A DNA stretch of 39,583 bases from positions 1-39,583 of the forward strand of contig CADCDO010000023.1 in NCBI GenBank assembly GCA_902800345.1, in the 5' to 3' direction. This document shows, in pieces, positions 24,401 to 32,141 of this stretch; positions within the stretch are counted from its first letter, which is position 1, and every line of letters begins with the position of its first letter. A model generated the notes under the pieces. That model had not been told where the DNA came from, ran no database searches, and was given only the letters and a program-made list of their open reading frames with translations. A program made the position numbers and the translations under genes. Origin of the DNA: Fibrobacter succinogenes. Its GTDB lineage: Bacteria; Fibrobacterota; Fibrobacteria; Fibrobacterales; Fibrobacteraceae.

Positions 24401-24492
24401 TGTCATGCTGAGGCGAAGCTGAAGCATCCAGTTAAGTATTCTTGATGGATTTGTACTGGATCCTTCACTCGCTACGCTTGTTCAGGATGACG
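24401..24492. repeat. Inverted pair of GTCATCCTGAGC/GGATCC repeats (REP pair)
   Basis: GTCATGCTGAGGCGAAGCTGAAGCATCCAGT-type sequence on the left faces ACTGGATCC...TTCAGGATGACG on the right (24454-24492), forming a long imperfect inverted repeat that could fold as one hairpin. It lies between two minus-strand genes and may end the upstream transcript. A GACTAA/ACCACTAA string (24490-24536) follows. Confidence 0.75.
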
Positions 24493-24531
24493 TTACCTAA
24501 CCACTAATCACCAACCACTAACCACTTCCTA

Positions 24532-25437
24532 CTAAACAAACGCTACAATCTTCTCCTTGAACTTGTCCGGAATTTCCTTGTCGAGCATCTCGCGGATGTG
24601 TCTATCGGAATACTTCATCGAGAAATGGCTCAAGATGATTTTTTCGCACTTGATTTCATCGTCAAGTTCATTGAGCGCGTGGACGATGTCTTTCAAGTGA
24701 CTGTGCCCTTTCTTTTTGCTCATCGCTTCTTCGCCATCGTCGAGGAACGTGCATTCCGTAATGAGCACCTTCGACTGGAAAATGCGGCTGTTGTCGAGCA
24801 GGCTTTCGCCCAGACAGTCTCCCATGAAACTCACAAGCGGTTCATAGACTTCGCGTGTGATTTCGACGCCCTTCTTGCGCAGTTCGATTATCTCCGTAGC
24901 GGTTTTTCCAAGAAATTCGTCCTTGAGTTTTTTCTTGTAAAAATAGAGCGTGCCGCCCATCGTCGGGATGGAATGCTTGACTTCGAACGGTTCGAGCGCA
25001 AGATCCTTGCGGTATCTCAAGAATTGCAAATCGCCTGCGGAAACGGGCTCAATTTCTGGATAGCGGAATTTCGTCTCGGATACGCCTTCGAACAAAGCTT
25101 CTGCCTTGATCCACGCCCTTGCGTTTTCGCTTACGCAATCGGGCATGTAATAGACGCAGTCGCGCTCGACGCCCATCATCTTGCGCAGGCTGTGGTGACG
25201 CATCAGGCAACGCGCGTGGTCGCCGTGGGCGTGCGTCAGAAACACGTGGTTGAGGGGAATAGCCGAAAGCGGGCATTCGCCCATGTCGATGCAAAAATCG
25301 AGTTCAGGAATTTGGATGTACGTCGCAAGCCCGGAAATCGAGAAACCGGAAATGTGCGAGCAGGGCGTATCGACGTGAATCTGCCGCAATGCGTTATGTA
25401 TGTACTTGTTTTCGTTCACTTTTTTACCGCAAGACAA
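24532..25437 (-). CDS. Ribonuclease Z-like metallo-beta-lactamase-fold protein
   Basis: A protein of about 301 residues with the MBL-fold zinc motif HAHGDH in VFLTHAHGDHARCL, a later Asp block (SFMGDCLGES), ECTFLDDGE, and ILSHFSMKYSD supplying the final His. This order resembles RNase Z (tRNA 3'-end processing), including the S-H-F-S block and ECTF. It is shorter than the long form and is divergent between the zinc motif and the Asp, so other MBL-fold nucleases or hydrolases are possible. The start is uncertain: no ATG is available. TTG at 25437 or GTG at 25419 must be used, neither with a strong Shine-Dalgarno. Since the initiator genome context encodes only non-CCA tRNA (seen here for fMet), a tRNA 3' processing role is plausible but inferred. 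Confidence 0.75.
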   Translation of the reverse strand: MSCGKKVNENKYIHNALRQIHVDTPCSHISGFSISGLATYIQIPELDFCIDMGECPLSAIPLNHVFLTHAHGDHARCLMRHHSLRKMMGVERDCVYYMPDCVSENARAWIKAEALFEGVSETKFRYPEIEPVSAGDLQFLRYRKDLALEPFEVKHSIPTMGGTLYFYKKKLKDEFLGKTATEIIELRKKGVEITREVYEPLVSFMGDCLGESLLDNSRIFQSKVLITECTFLDDGEEAMSKKKGHSHLKDIVHALNELDDEIKCEKIILSHFSMKYSDRHIREMLDKEIPDKFKEKIVAFV

Positions 25438-25482
25438 TTTAGCAAATAACGTTTGATGAAAAATGACACTTCGTTTTCGAAA

Positions 25483-25511
25483 AACAAAAAAGCAGCCCTT
25501 TGCGGGCTGCT
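25483..25511 (-). terminator. Terminator after the lipoprotein gene
   Basis: AGCAGCCC (25491-25498) pairs with GGGCTGCT (25504-25511); on the minus strand TTTTTTGTTTTTC follows. It may also end transcription in the plus direction less efficiently. Confidence 0.88.
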
Positions 25512-25533
25512 CTTAGAAAACTCAAAACGTCGA

Positions 25534-26109
25534 TTACTTTGCTGAAACGATGTTGTCGAATTCGGAACATGCCATCATTTCGATGTTCACGCCCATAGCC
25601 TTGCTGCGAGTCCTGTCGTTACCTTTCTTTTCAGGAATGCGGAAGCAGAAATCGTACTTGTTTCCCTTGTCGGTCGGAATACCCATCTTGAATATGCGAA
25701 GCCGTTCATAACCTTTGCGGGTAATTTCGTGGTAGTCGTAGGTGTTCTTGACGCGTTCGAGACGCTTCTCTTGGCTGAATTCAAGCTCGCTTGTAATCGG
25801 GCCTTCGAGGATAATCGGCAGGGAGTTCTGGAAACGGAGTTCCAGTTTGCCGTTCGTCTTGACGATGGATGTCTCGGCCGGCTTGATAAGATAGCGCTGT
25901 TGCGGTATGTTGCGGTATGCCATGTTGTGGCTTGCCTTGCGGACGCCGCAGACTTCGCGCATGTCGGGGTTGGCGACAAAATCAATATCGCGGCAGATGG
26001 GGGGGAGGTCGGTCGGTACTTCGAGGTCCTCGCCCTTTTGGGCGGAACCACCGCAGCCGGCTAACATTGAAATTGCAAGGAGGCAAGAGGGCAACATTAT
26101 TTTTTTCAT
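25534..26109 (-). CDS. Lipoprotein of unknown function
   Basis: About 191 residues starting MKKIMLPSCLLAISMLAGC; the lipobox LAGC places the lipidated Cys at residue 19. The start is one of two adjacent ATGs (26112 or 26109). The mature part has charged and proline-containing stretches (LEVPTDLPPICRDIDFVANPDMREVCGVR) with two cysteines near the N-terminus that could form a disulfide, then a beta-rich region (KLELRFQNSLPIILEGPITSELEFSQ). I do not recognise a family. It is divergent from exonuclease III and its promoter lies in the shared AT-rich gap 26113-26305. Confidence 0.72.
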   Translation of the reverse strand: MKKIMLPSCLLAISMLAGCGGSAQKGEDLEVPTDLPPICRDIDFVANPDMREVCGVRKASHNMAYRNIPQQRYLIKPAETSIVKTNGKLELRFQNSLPIILEGPITSELEFSQEKRLERVKNTYDYHEITRKGYERLRIFKMGIPTDKGNKYDFCFRIPEKKGNDRTRSKAMGVNIEMMACSEFDNIVSAK

Positions 26110-26305
26110 CATGACATAAATATAAGATTATTAACCATCTTTGTGTGCTTTTTTTTGAAATTGCGTAATATTGTTTGAGCTTTCTGCGATTTTTTAGATT
26201 TAAACGTAAATAAAATTTAACCAAAAGTCCCTATAGATGGGTTTTACCCTTTGGAGTTTGAAAAAAAATTCTATCTTTGGCGTTGAAATAGAGATTGGGG
26301 TCAAA

Positions 26306-27112
26306 ATGAAGATCTACAGCTGGAACGTCAACGGTATTCGTTCCGTACTGAAAAAGGGTTTTGAAGATTGGTTCACAGCGACCGATCCCGATGTGCTGTG
26401 CCTTCAGGAAGTCCGGGCCGAAAAGAGCCAGGTTGCCGAAGCTGCAAGCCGTGAGGGCTACTATACCTACTGGAACGCCTGCAAGCGCAAAAAAGGCTAT
26501 AGTGGTGTGGCCGTCTATTCCAAAATCGAACCCGATGCGGTCAACTACGGTTTTGAAATCGAGGAATTCGATGACGAGGGCCGCGTGCTTCAGCTGGTGT
26601 TCCCGGACTGGGTGCTCAACAGTATCTACTTCCCCAATGGCGGACAGGGTGACGACCGTCTAGACTACAAGCTCCGCTTTTATGACGCTTTCCTCGAAAA
26701 TTCCAAGCAGTGGCTCGCCGATGGCAAGCATGTGGTGACCGTCGGTGACTACAACACTTGCCATAAGGAAATTGACATTGCGCGCCCCAAGGAAAACGAA
26801 AACGTGAGCGGCTTTTTGCCGATTGAACGTGCCTGGATGGATAAGTACGTAGAAAATGGCTTTGTCGATACGTTCCGCAAGTTGCATCCGGATACCCGCG
26901 ACGCATATTCATGGTGGTCGAACCGCTTTGGTGCCCGCGAACGGAATGTCGGCTGGCGCTTGGACTATGCGTTTGTCGATGCGGCGCTTATGCCGAACGT
27001 GGTGAGTTCCGAAATACACAGTAGCGTGACTGGTTCGGACCATTGCCCGATTTCGTTGGAACTGGAACCGCCTTTTGCACCGATTCCTATCAAAAAATCC
27101 GAAGATATTTAG
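26306..27112 (+). CDS. xthA: Exodeoxyribonuclease III
   Basis: A 268-residue enzyme of the exonuclease III/AP endonuclease (EEP) family, which repairs abasic sites and degrades DNA 3' ends. Motifs: YSWNVNGIRS (Asn7), CLQEVRAEK (metal-binding Glu35), YSGVAVYSK, VTVGDYNTCHKEIDIARPKE (catalytic Asp and Asn), the AYSWWSNRFGARERNVGWRLDYAFV stretch, and GSDHCPISLEL (final Asp-His). The open frame begins earlier (26237), but the ATG at 26306 gives the family N-terminus MKIYSWN and is preceded by TGGGG. Length is normal. No terminator is clear after the stop; the next gene has its own promoter. Confidence 0.95.
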   Translation: MKIYSWNVNGIRSVLKKGFEDWFTATDPDVLCLQEVRAEKSQVAEAASREGYYTYWNACKRKKGYSGVAVYSKIEPDAVNYGFEIEEFDDEGRVLQLVFPDWVLNSIYFPNGGQGDDRLDYKLRFYDAFLENSKQWLADGKHVVTVGDYNTCHKEIDIARPKENENVSGFLPIERAWMDKYVENGFVDTFRKLHPDTRDAYSWWSNRFGARERNVGWRLDYAFVDAALMPNVVSSEIHSSVTGSDHCPISLELEPPFAPIPIKKSEDI

Positions 27113-27180
27113 GGCCCGAGCGTACGGACGGGGTCTGCACAGTCGATTTACATAAAACTGGTTGAATGTATATTTTTATA

Positions 27181-27216
27181 AAAGAACTTGTTTGAACAAG
27201 TTCTTTGAATTATATT
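27181..27216 (+). promoter_or_regulatory. Promoter with overlapping perfect 10-bp inverted repeat (possible operator)
   Basis: TTGTTT (27188-27193) and TATATT (27211-27216) are 17 bases apart. AAAGAACTTG (27181-27190) and CAAGTTCTTT (27197-27206) form a perfect inverted repeat with a 6-base spacer that covers the -35 box and half of the spacer. That is where a repressor or activator dimer could bind. A transcribed hairpin is the alternative. Confidence 0.6.
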
Positions 27217-27247
27217 AGACATAACATACAGCAAGGAGATGAGTGTT

Positions 27248-27838
27248 ATGTTAAAAAAAATTATTCTTGCGGCTCTTATTGTGACGAGTGCCGCATTCGC
27301 GCAGGTTCAGATTAAAGTCGGTGGACGCGCTGCCTTTAACTATGGTACCATCTGGGGTAACAATACGGATATCGCCAAATGGGGCCCCGGTTTCAGTGCC
27401 GGTGTTTCTGCCAAAAAGGACATGACTCCGTTGGTAACGCTTGTTTCTGGATTGGAAGTCGATCTCCGTAAAATTTCGGTTGATCCGGTTCTGTACGAAG
27501 AACAGTCCTTTTCTTTTTGGTATATAGACCTGCCTTTAATGGCTCGCTTTAACGTTACGCCACAGTTCTTTGCTGATGCGGGCCTTAATTTCGGATTCAA
27601 TTTCATTGCGTCGGAAAAGGTAAAAACGGCTTTAGGTACAGAAAACAATGATATTGATGCACCAACCGTAGCTCTCGATCTTATCGCCGGTGCGGGTTTT
27701 ACCGTGATTCCGAATCTTGACGTAAACCTTCGTATTTTATTTGGCTTTACGAATATGTCCGAAGATGAAGATTTCGATTCCAAGAACTTGCGTTTCCAAC
27801 TTGGTGTAACTTACTGGTTCCATGAGTTTGAGTTTTAA
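27248..27838 (+). CDS. Outer-membrane beta-barrel protein (PorT/OmpX-like)
   Basis: A 196-residue protein starting MLKKIILAALIVTSAAFAQ, a signal peptide cut after AFA. The ATG at 27248 is preferred over one at 27239, because AAGGAG ends immediately before the latter and at the right distance from the former. The mature part alternates hydrophobic and polar residues in short strands with many Gly and aromatic residues (KVGGRAAFNYGTIW, FSAGVSAKKDMT, SFWYIDLPLMARFNV, VALDLIAGAGFTVIPNLDVNLRI) and ends FQLGVTYWFHEFEF with a terminal Phe. This fits the outer-membrane beta-barrel domain of the PorT family (PF13568-like). Function is unknown; it probably sits in the outer membrane. Operator-like dyad and promoter lie directly upstream. 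Confidence 0.8.
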   Translation: MLKKIILAALIVTSAAFAQVQIKVGGRAAFNYGTIWGNNTDIAKWGPGFSAGVSAKKDMTPLVTLVSGLEVDLRKISVDPVLYEEQSFSFWYIDLPLMARFNVTPQFFADAGLNFGFNFIASEKVKTALGTENNDIDAPTVALDLIAGAGFTVIPNLDVNLRILFGFTNMSEDEDFDSKNLRFQLGVTYWFHEFEF

Positions 27839-27860
27839 ATAGCTTTAAAATCCAAAAGGT

Positions 27861-27890
27861 TCCGGCATTTATGATGTCGGGATTTTTTTT
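27861..27890 (+). terminator. Terminator of the beta-barrel gene (probably bidirectional)
   Basis: CCGGCAT (27862-27868) pairs with ATGTCGG (27874-27880, one G-T wobble) and is followed by eight T residues. The convergent DUF4230 gene ends inside this T-tract (27889), so the hairpin likely also ends transcription from the other side. Confidence 0.85.
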
Positions 27891-28554
27891 ATTCCTTCAA
27901 TTCTATTTTGAACTTTTCGGGATTAATGAGCTTTTGCAAGAATGATTTTTGCTCGGTGGACGAAGGGGTTTCTATTTCAAGAACTGCGCTGAGATAGAGG
28001 TATATGATTCTCTGGGCTTGTTCCCTGGCGCGTTTCTTGAGTTCGTTGTAATTTTCCTGCTCGTATTTCTTTTGCTCATGAATAAAAAATTTTTTGAAGT
28101 CTTCGAATTTTATGTCATTGAACCATCCTGATTTTTCCATAACGACATCGATACTTTCAAAATCGATGCTGTGACTTAGAATTTTAGGCTCGGGCAGAGT
28201 GATGGTAATGGTCTTTGTGATTTTATCGACAAAGATTTGTATGTCCTTCATGTCGTACCCGAGCTTGACATCGCCTTTGTAGATAAGGACAAACTCCTTG
28301 ACGGACTTGTTGAATCTCCAGGCGGGGAGCGATTCGACAAGTTTTGCGACATCCTGGTACGATGCCATTTTGCGGTACTGGTGGTGGAGCGTGCCCAATT
28401 CCGATATTTCTTGTATTTGATGTTCGATAAATTCGCTTGTAATGTCTTTTTGCGAAGTCCCGAACAAGTCGAACTTGTTGATCAAGAAAAGGCTCAAAAT
28501 GAAGCAGAAACAAATCGCTGCGCATAGCAGAACTATTTTAACGGTTTTTTTCAT
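27889..28554 (-). CDS. DUF4230 membrane-anchored protein
   Basis: A 221-residue protein with one N-terminal membrane segment (about residues 7-26) and an exported or periplasm-facing C-terminal domain. The middle has the DUF4230 pattern: LIYKGDVKLGYDMKDIQI, then KTITITLPEPKIL, followed by a helical, charged region (KKYEQENYNELKKRAREQAQRI). The DUF has no established function; it is often found near envelope genes. GAAGGTG lies well placed before the ATG at 28554. The gap to the upstream FISUMP lipoprotein gene is only 51 bases with no terminator, so the two could be co-transcribed. Confidence 0.8.
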   Translation of the reverse strand: MKKTVKIVLLCAAICFCFILSLFLINKFDLFGTSQKDITSEFIEHQIQEISELGTLHHQYRKMASYQDVAKLVESLPAWRFNKSVKEFVLIYKGDVKLGYDMKDIQIFVDKITKTITITLPEPKILSHSIDFESIDVVMEKSGWFNDIKFEDFKKFFIHEQKKYEQENYNELKKRAREQAQRIIYLYLSAVLEIETPSSTEQKSFLQKLINPEKFKIELKE

Positions 28555-28605
28555 TTTTCACCTTCTTTTTTGAATGGAGCCTTTGATTTTGGAAAAAACG
28601 TGAAA

Positions 28606-29976
28606 TTACTCGTCCTGGTTCTTGAGACAGCGAATACGAGCGGATTCCGCGGTTAAATAACCGGTTCTGTATCCTTTGTCTCCGGGACTATTCCCATAGC
28701 TCTCTTGTATGTATATAATACCGGGGAATTTATAATCTTGGTCTCTGGCAGGCCATGCGAGCCAATAACCTGTAATTTTTCCGTTTTCTTCATATGGTGT
28801 TATATTTAGCCCCAATTTGTTTGAACCGTAAATATTTTTATCCCATACATCCACTGCTTTGACCGCTTCCGGAAATTCATCGACTGTGTTTACGTATTTG
28901 ATTAGGTGTTCCCATTCGTACTCTGTGGGGACATGCCAGCCCGCAGGACACAAGGTATCGCAGCCTTTGAGTTGTTTTTTGGAGTATTTCCCATTTGAAT
29001 CGGGACTTACTTTAAAGCGTAAATCGTCTGCAATCCATGTCTGATTCCCGATGACGACGGTGCGGTATTCATTTCCGTCGCGTTCGTCGACCAGTTTCCC
29101 GTATTCTCCTGTGTATCCAAAGCTTTGGACTGTATCGTTTATGCAACGGACCGCTTTTTTCGCGTTGTCTTTATCGCTCCATCCAAAAGTTCCGTAACAG
29201 TCAAATAAACTTAGTTCTAAACAGAGTTGCCCACCACGAGTGTCCCCATCGCTAAATAAAGTATCCTCGGATGTCCACAAGTATGCGGAATGATTAACTT
29301 CGTTGAACTCGTCTTTGTAAAAGTAACCGGAGGGGGTTGGCGAAAATCCGATATGGTTTAAGTCATACCGAAAATCGTCATACTTATGGGCCATGACCAT
29401 TAAGTCGAGATATTCTTGCTTGCTCGGGGTATGCCAACCTTCGGGGCAGACTACTTGGGCGTCATGCCATGTGTATAGCCGTCCCTGCACTTTGCATGCC
29501 GCAGGATCGTTTTCATAGCATTGGCTAGTTTCTGTGGCAAGGTTCATATTTTGGGCCAACCATTTTGTATGCCCTATGTTGGCTGTTCTATACGTTTGCC
29601 CGTCACGCGGGTCTGTGTATTCCCCGTATGAAAATTCATCATTTATGATGCTTATATAGTAGAAAGAGCTTGAGCTTCTAATGCTACTGGACGAAGATTG
29701 TTTTTGCGATGAAGAACTGATGCTTGATGAAGAAATCTTTTGCGAAGATGAACTTGCTTTTGATGAAAGATTTTTCTCTGTTGCAGAAGATGAAGATTTC
29801 TTGGAGGATGAACTGCTTTTGGCCTTAGATGAAGAACTTGATGGTTTGTGGGTGCTGCTGGAAATTGCGTTTTCTGCATCGTTATCCGGTTTTGCAATAG
29901 ATGAACCATCTTCGCTACATGCCATGAACATCATAACGACTAGCGAAATAAATAGCTTGTTGTTCCAAAAACGCAT
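28606..29976 (-). CDS. Lipoprotein with two FISUMP domains (TIGR02145)
   Basis: A 456-residue lipoprotein: signal peptide ending in the lipobox FMAC, then a serine/lysine-rich linker (about residues 40-105, long SSSS runs), then two copies of the Fibrobacter succinogenes major paralogous domain. Copy 1 (about 115-280) has GEYTDPRDGQTYRTANIG, WLAQNMNLAT, CPEGWHTPS. Copy 2 (about 293-453) has GKLVDERDGNEYRTVVIG, WIADDLRF, CPAGWHVPT, and ends RIRCLKN. In Fibrobacter this domain occurs in dozens of surface proteins; the function is unknown, though attachment or cell-surface display is often suggested. AGGAG precedes the ATG by six bases. The family is the best single taxonomic marker in the window. 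Confidence 0.93.
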   Translation of the reverse strand: MRFWNNKLFISLVVMMFMACSEDGSSIAKPDNDAENAISSSTHKPSSSSSKAKSSSSSKKSSSSATEKNLSSKASSSSQKISSSSISSSSQKQSSSSSIRSSSSFYYISIINDEFSYGEYTDPRDGQTYRTANIGHTKWLAQNMNLATETSQCYENDPAACKVQGRLYTWHDAQVVCPEGWHTPSKQEYLDLMVMAHKYDDFRYDLNHIGFSPTPSGYFYKDEFNEVNHSAYLWTSEDTLFSDGDTRGGQLCLELSLFDCYGTFGWSDKDNAKKAVRCINDTVQSFGYTGEYGKLVDERDGNEYRTVVIGNQTWIADDLRFKVSPDSNGKYSKKQLKGCDTLCPAGWHVPTEYEWEHLIKYVNTVDEFPEAVKAVDVWDKNIYGSNKLGLNITPYEENGKITGYWLAWPARDQDYKFPGIIYIQESYGNSPGDKGYRTGYLTAESARIRCLKNQDE

Positions 29977-30017
29977 TCATTACTCCTAAACAAGATCAAT
30001 CCTTATGGACAATATAT

Positions 30018-30048
30018 AAAAAAAACACTCCCGTTTTTTTCGAGAGTG
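30018..30048 (-). terminator. Terminator of the aminotransferase gene
   Basis: CACTCCCG (30026-30033) pairs with CGAGAGTG (30041-30048, one wobble); on the minus strand it is followed by TTTTTTTTATAT. The FISUMP gene promoter must lie between it and 29976. Confidence 0.85.
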
Positions 30049-30070
30049 CTATGCTTTTTTGAATCCGCTT

Positions 30071-31372
30071 TTACGAATGCAGATATTCGATGATCGCGTC
30101 GTGGATCGTGGTGAACACGCTGCGGAGTTCGTCTTCGTCTTCTTCGAGGAGCGTCACGCGGAAGCCTTTGAGGTCTGTGCAGAAACTTGTACTCGGAACC
30201 ACGCAGATTCCCTTTGCGCCCAAGAGGTAATAGACAAAGCGGTAGTCGAGGTTTGTCGTCTTGCTGCACCATTCTTCGACTTTCTTCTTGATGATCGGGT
30301 TGTCGATTTTCAAGGTCTGGTGGCTGTTGAGCACGCCTTCGCGGAAGATGATGGTGTTGTAGAACGCACCGTAAGTCGGGTTGAAATACAGCTCCGGAAT
30401 GTCGGAAAGGATTTCGCTGATGATGGCGCTGCGGCGACCGATCTTTTCGTTGAGTGCCGTGCGGTGTTCGGCAAAGCGCTTGTCTCCAAGCACGCGCGGA
30501 ATTGTCATCTGCGGGAGTGTCGTCGAGCAGACTTCCACCATCTTCGCGTTGTCGAGAGCGCGGCAGAAGGCATCAAACTGTTCGTCCTTGTCGCGGTTGT
30601 AGTATTCGGCCCAGCCACAGCGTGCACCCGGCCACGGGTATTCCTTGGAAATTCCCTTGAGGGCTATACCCGGAACGTCGCCAATGTATTCGGCAAGCGC
30701 GTAAGCGTGAGCTCCGTTGTAGACAATCTTGTTGTAAATTTCGTCGCAGATGATGAACAAGTTATATCGCTTTGCTATATCTACCATTTTCTGGAGAATT
30801 TCGAGCGGATAGACCATGCCTGTCGGATTGTCCGGGTTCAAAATCAAGATGCCCGCGATGCTCGGGTTGTACTTCACCTTGTTTTCGAGTTCCTCCAAGT
30901 CCGGATACCAGTGGTTTTCGGGCTGCAAGCGGTAGGTGATAGGCGAGGTGTGGGCGTGGGCCGCTTCGGCAGAACTGTGCGTGCTGTATGCCGGAGCCGG
31001 TCCGATAATGCGAGTGGTCATGGAGAGAAGACCGTAAATGGTGGCGATGGCGTCACCGAGGCCGTTGAAGAACAGGATGTCATCGACGTTAATCTGTGCG
31101 CCGCCGAGCTTGTTGTTCTCTTTCACCAAAAATTCGCGCGTTTCGAGCATGCCTTTGGAGGGGCAGTAGCCGTAGCTTCTGTTCGTCTTGACCAAGTCAA
31201 TTACGATGTCCTTGATCCATTCGGGAATTTGGCACTTCTTTTCGATCGGGTCGCCGATGTTTTCCCAGTGGATGGTAAGGCCGAGAGCCTTGAGCTGGTT
31301 CGCTTTCTTCACGATTTCACGAATTTCGTAAGAAAGTTCCTTAGCACCTTCGCTCAACAATCTTCTACGCAT
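30071..31372 (-). CDS. PLP-dependent class I/II aminotransferase
   Basis: A 433-residue fold-type I PLP enzyme. The N-terminus (IREIVKKANQLKALGL, IHWENIGDPI) resembles the AlaA/alanine-glyoxylate-like bacterial aminotransferases. The PLP-binding blocks are NPDNPTGMVYP, ICDEIYNKIVY (Asp and Tyr) and ALKGISKEYPWPGARCGW with the Schiff-base Lys in SK and phosphate-binding Arg. It probably moves an amino group between an amino acid (alanine or a related one) and 2-oxoglutarate or pyruvate; the specific substrate cannot be fixed. The ATG at 31372 is preceded by AGGAG, and TATAAT occurs about 50 bases upstream. It is followed by its own terminator. Confidence 0.9.
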   Translation of the reverse strand: MRRRLLSEGAKELSYEIREIVKKANQLKALGLTIHWENIGDPIEKKCQIPEWIKDIVIDLVKTNRSYGYCPSKGMLETREFLVKENNKLGGAQINVDDILFFNGLGDAIATIYGLLSMTTRIIGPAPAYSTHSSAEAAHAHTSPITYRLQPENHWYPDLEELENKVKYNPSIAGILILNPDNPTGMVYPLEILQKMVDIAKRYNLFIICDEIYNKIVYNGAHAYALAEYIGDVPGIALKGISKEYPWPGARCGWAEYYNRDKDEQFDAFCRALDNAKMVEVCSTTLPQMTIPRVLGDKRFAEHRTALNEKIGRRSAIISEILSDIPELYFNPTYGAFYNTIIFREGVLNSHQTLKIDNPIIKKKVEEWCSKTTNLDYRFVYYLLGAKGICVVPSTSFCTDLKGFRVTLLEEDEDELRSVFTTIHDAIIEYLHS

Positions 31373-31459
31373 TTTTATCTCCTGTGGAGGTCTCGAAAAT
31401 TCTCAAATTTTACTGCGTAATTATAGAATAATATTTAGCTATGTTATTTCTGCAATATT

Positions 31460-31590
31460 GATTCTACGTCATCCTGAGCCTTGATTTTCAACTCAGCGTC
31501 ATCCTGAGCCCTGTAAAGGGCGATATATGAAACTAGGCACTTTAGTGCCTTAGTTGAATTAGGTTCGAAGGAGCAGGATCCAGTACACTA
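31460..31590. repeat. Composite GTCATCCTGAGC/GGATCCAG intergenic repeat
   Basis: Two copies of CGTCATCCTGAGCC (about 31468 and 31499) lie before a GGATCCAGT end (near 31575). A GGCAC...GTGCC hairpin (31531-31555) sits in the middle. It is part of the 769-base gap 31373-32141. Confidence 0.75.
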
Positions 31591-31645
31591 CTAAATAAGA
31601 ATTTCCGTTTCCTTGGTTAATTGTTAAAGTTTAGGGTAAATAATT

Positions 31646-31670
31646 AGGGCAGCCTGCGAGAGGCTGCCCT
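31646..31670 (-). terminator. Perfect 10-bp hairpin at the end of the small ORF/sRNA
   Basis: AGGGCAGCCT (31646-31655) pairs perfectly with AGGCTGCCCT (31661-31670) around GCGAG. On the minus strand it is followed by AATTATTTACC, which is weaker than a T-run, so it could end or protect an RNA made from the promoter at 31821-31849. Confidence 0.6.
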
Positions 31671-31696
31671 TGAAACTTTTGACCTGGTTTTATGCG

Positions 31697-31813
31697 TTAT
31701 GCTTTCCAGACCTTAGCTTTCTTGGACAGCCCAAAACAAGCTCGTGCTGCTGCCGGGCTTGCCGCAATTGCTGCTTTTGCTGCTGCGATGTTCTGTCCAA
31801 AAATCATTTTCAT
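31697..31813 (-). CDS. Candidate 38-residue Ala/Lys-rich small protein (or small RNA)
   Basis: On the minus strand an ATG at 31813 opens a 38-codon frame ending in TAA at 31697-31699. It begins MKMIFGQNIAAAKAA and continues alanine-rich, then ends GLSKKAKVWKA, net positive. A helical amphipathic peptide is likely. No Shine-Dalgarno fits, but a consensus sigma70 promoter ends 7 bases before the ATG, so the mRNA would be leaderless. A perfect hairpin lies 27 bases past the stop, giving a transcript of about 170 bases. I do not recognise a family. An untranslated RNA of that size is the main alternative. Confidence 0.45.
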   Translation of the reverse strand: MKMIFGQNIAAAKAAIAASPAAARACFGLSKKAKVWKA

Positions 31814-31820
31814 GTTCCGA

Positions 31821-31849
31821 AATATAGTTCTGTAGGTAGCGAATGTCAA
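31821..31849 (-). promoter_or_regulatory. Consensus sigma70 promoter before the 38-codon ORF
   Basis: On the minus strand TTGACA (plus 31844-31849) and TATATT (plus 31821-31826) have a 17-base spacer. The predicted transcription start is at 31813-31814, i.e. at or one base before the ATG. Confidence 0.7.
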
Positions 31850-31925
31850 GAGGAACCCAGTGTGGTTTTTAAAAGAAACAAGAGCGATTGGTGGATTATA
31901 AGCAGTGAATGATTGACAATGGGTT

Positions 31926-31995
31926 TGGGGGATGGGGTATGAGGTACGGGCACGCTCGTAAACTCGCTATGAGGTCGCTTCGCTTTGGGCTATGA
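31926..31995 (+). repeat. GGATGGGGTATGAGGT... dispersed repeat, copy 3
   Basis: It shares GGGGTATG, CTCGTAAACTCGCTATGAGGTCGCTTCGCTTTGGG-like words with 23400-23470 and more weakly with 2716-2758. Confidence 0.7.
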
Positions 31996-32044
31996 CGTTT
32001 CTGTCTACAGACTACTAAGTTCTAAGCTCTAAGTTCTACCAACT
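31993..32044 (+). repeat. 49-bp TAAG(C/T)TC heptamer repeat, copy 2
   Basis: 44 of 49 positions match 18197-18245; 32015-32044 is exactly the reverse complement of 20310-20339. Confidence 0.85.
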
Positions 32045-32054
32045 AAAAACATCA

Positions 32055-32088
32055 CTGGATCCTATCGGCTGACGCCTCCAGGATGACG
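32055..32088 (-). repeat. CTGGATCC...CAGGATGACG repeat, inverted copy
   Basis: CTGGATCCTATCGG then CCTCCAGGATGACG is the reverse-orientation form of the GTCATCCTGAGC repeat; compare 14590-14675. Confidence 0.7.
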
Positions 32089-32141
32089 CATTCTTCCTAC
32101 TTCTAACTTCCTACTAAGCTCTAAACTCCACCAAATTCCTA

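Noticed and set aside
24401..24492. Insertion sequence ends
   Set aside because: The inverted words are the common GTCATCCTGAGC repeat; no transposase frame or target duplication is present.
30059..31420. A 453-codon open frame on the plus strand over the aminotransferase
   Set aside because: Antisense shadow; PLP motifs are all on the minus strand.
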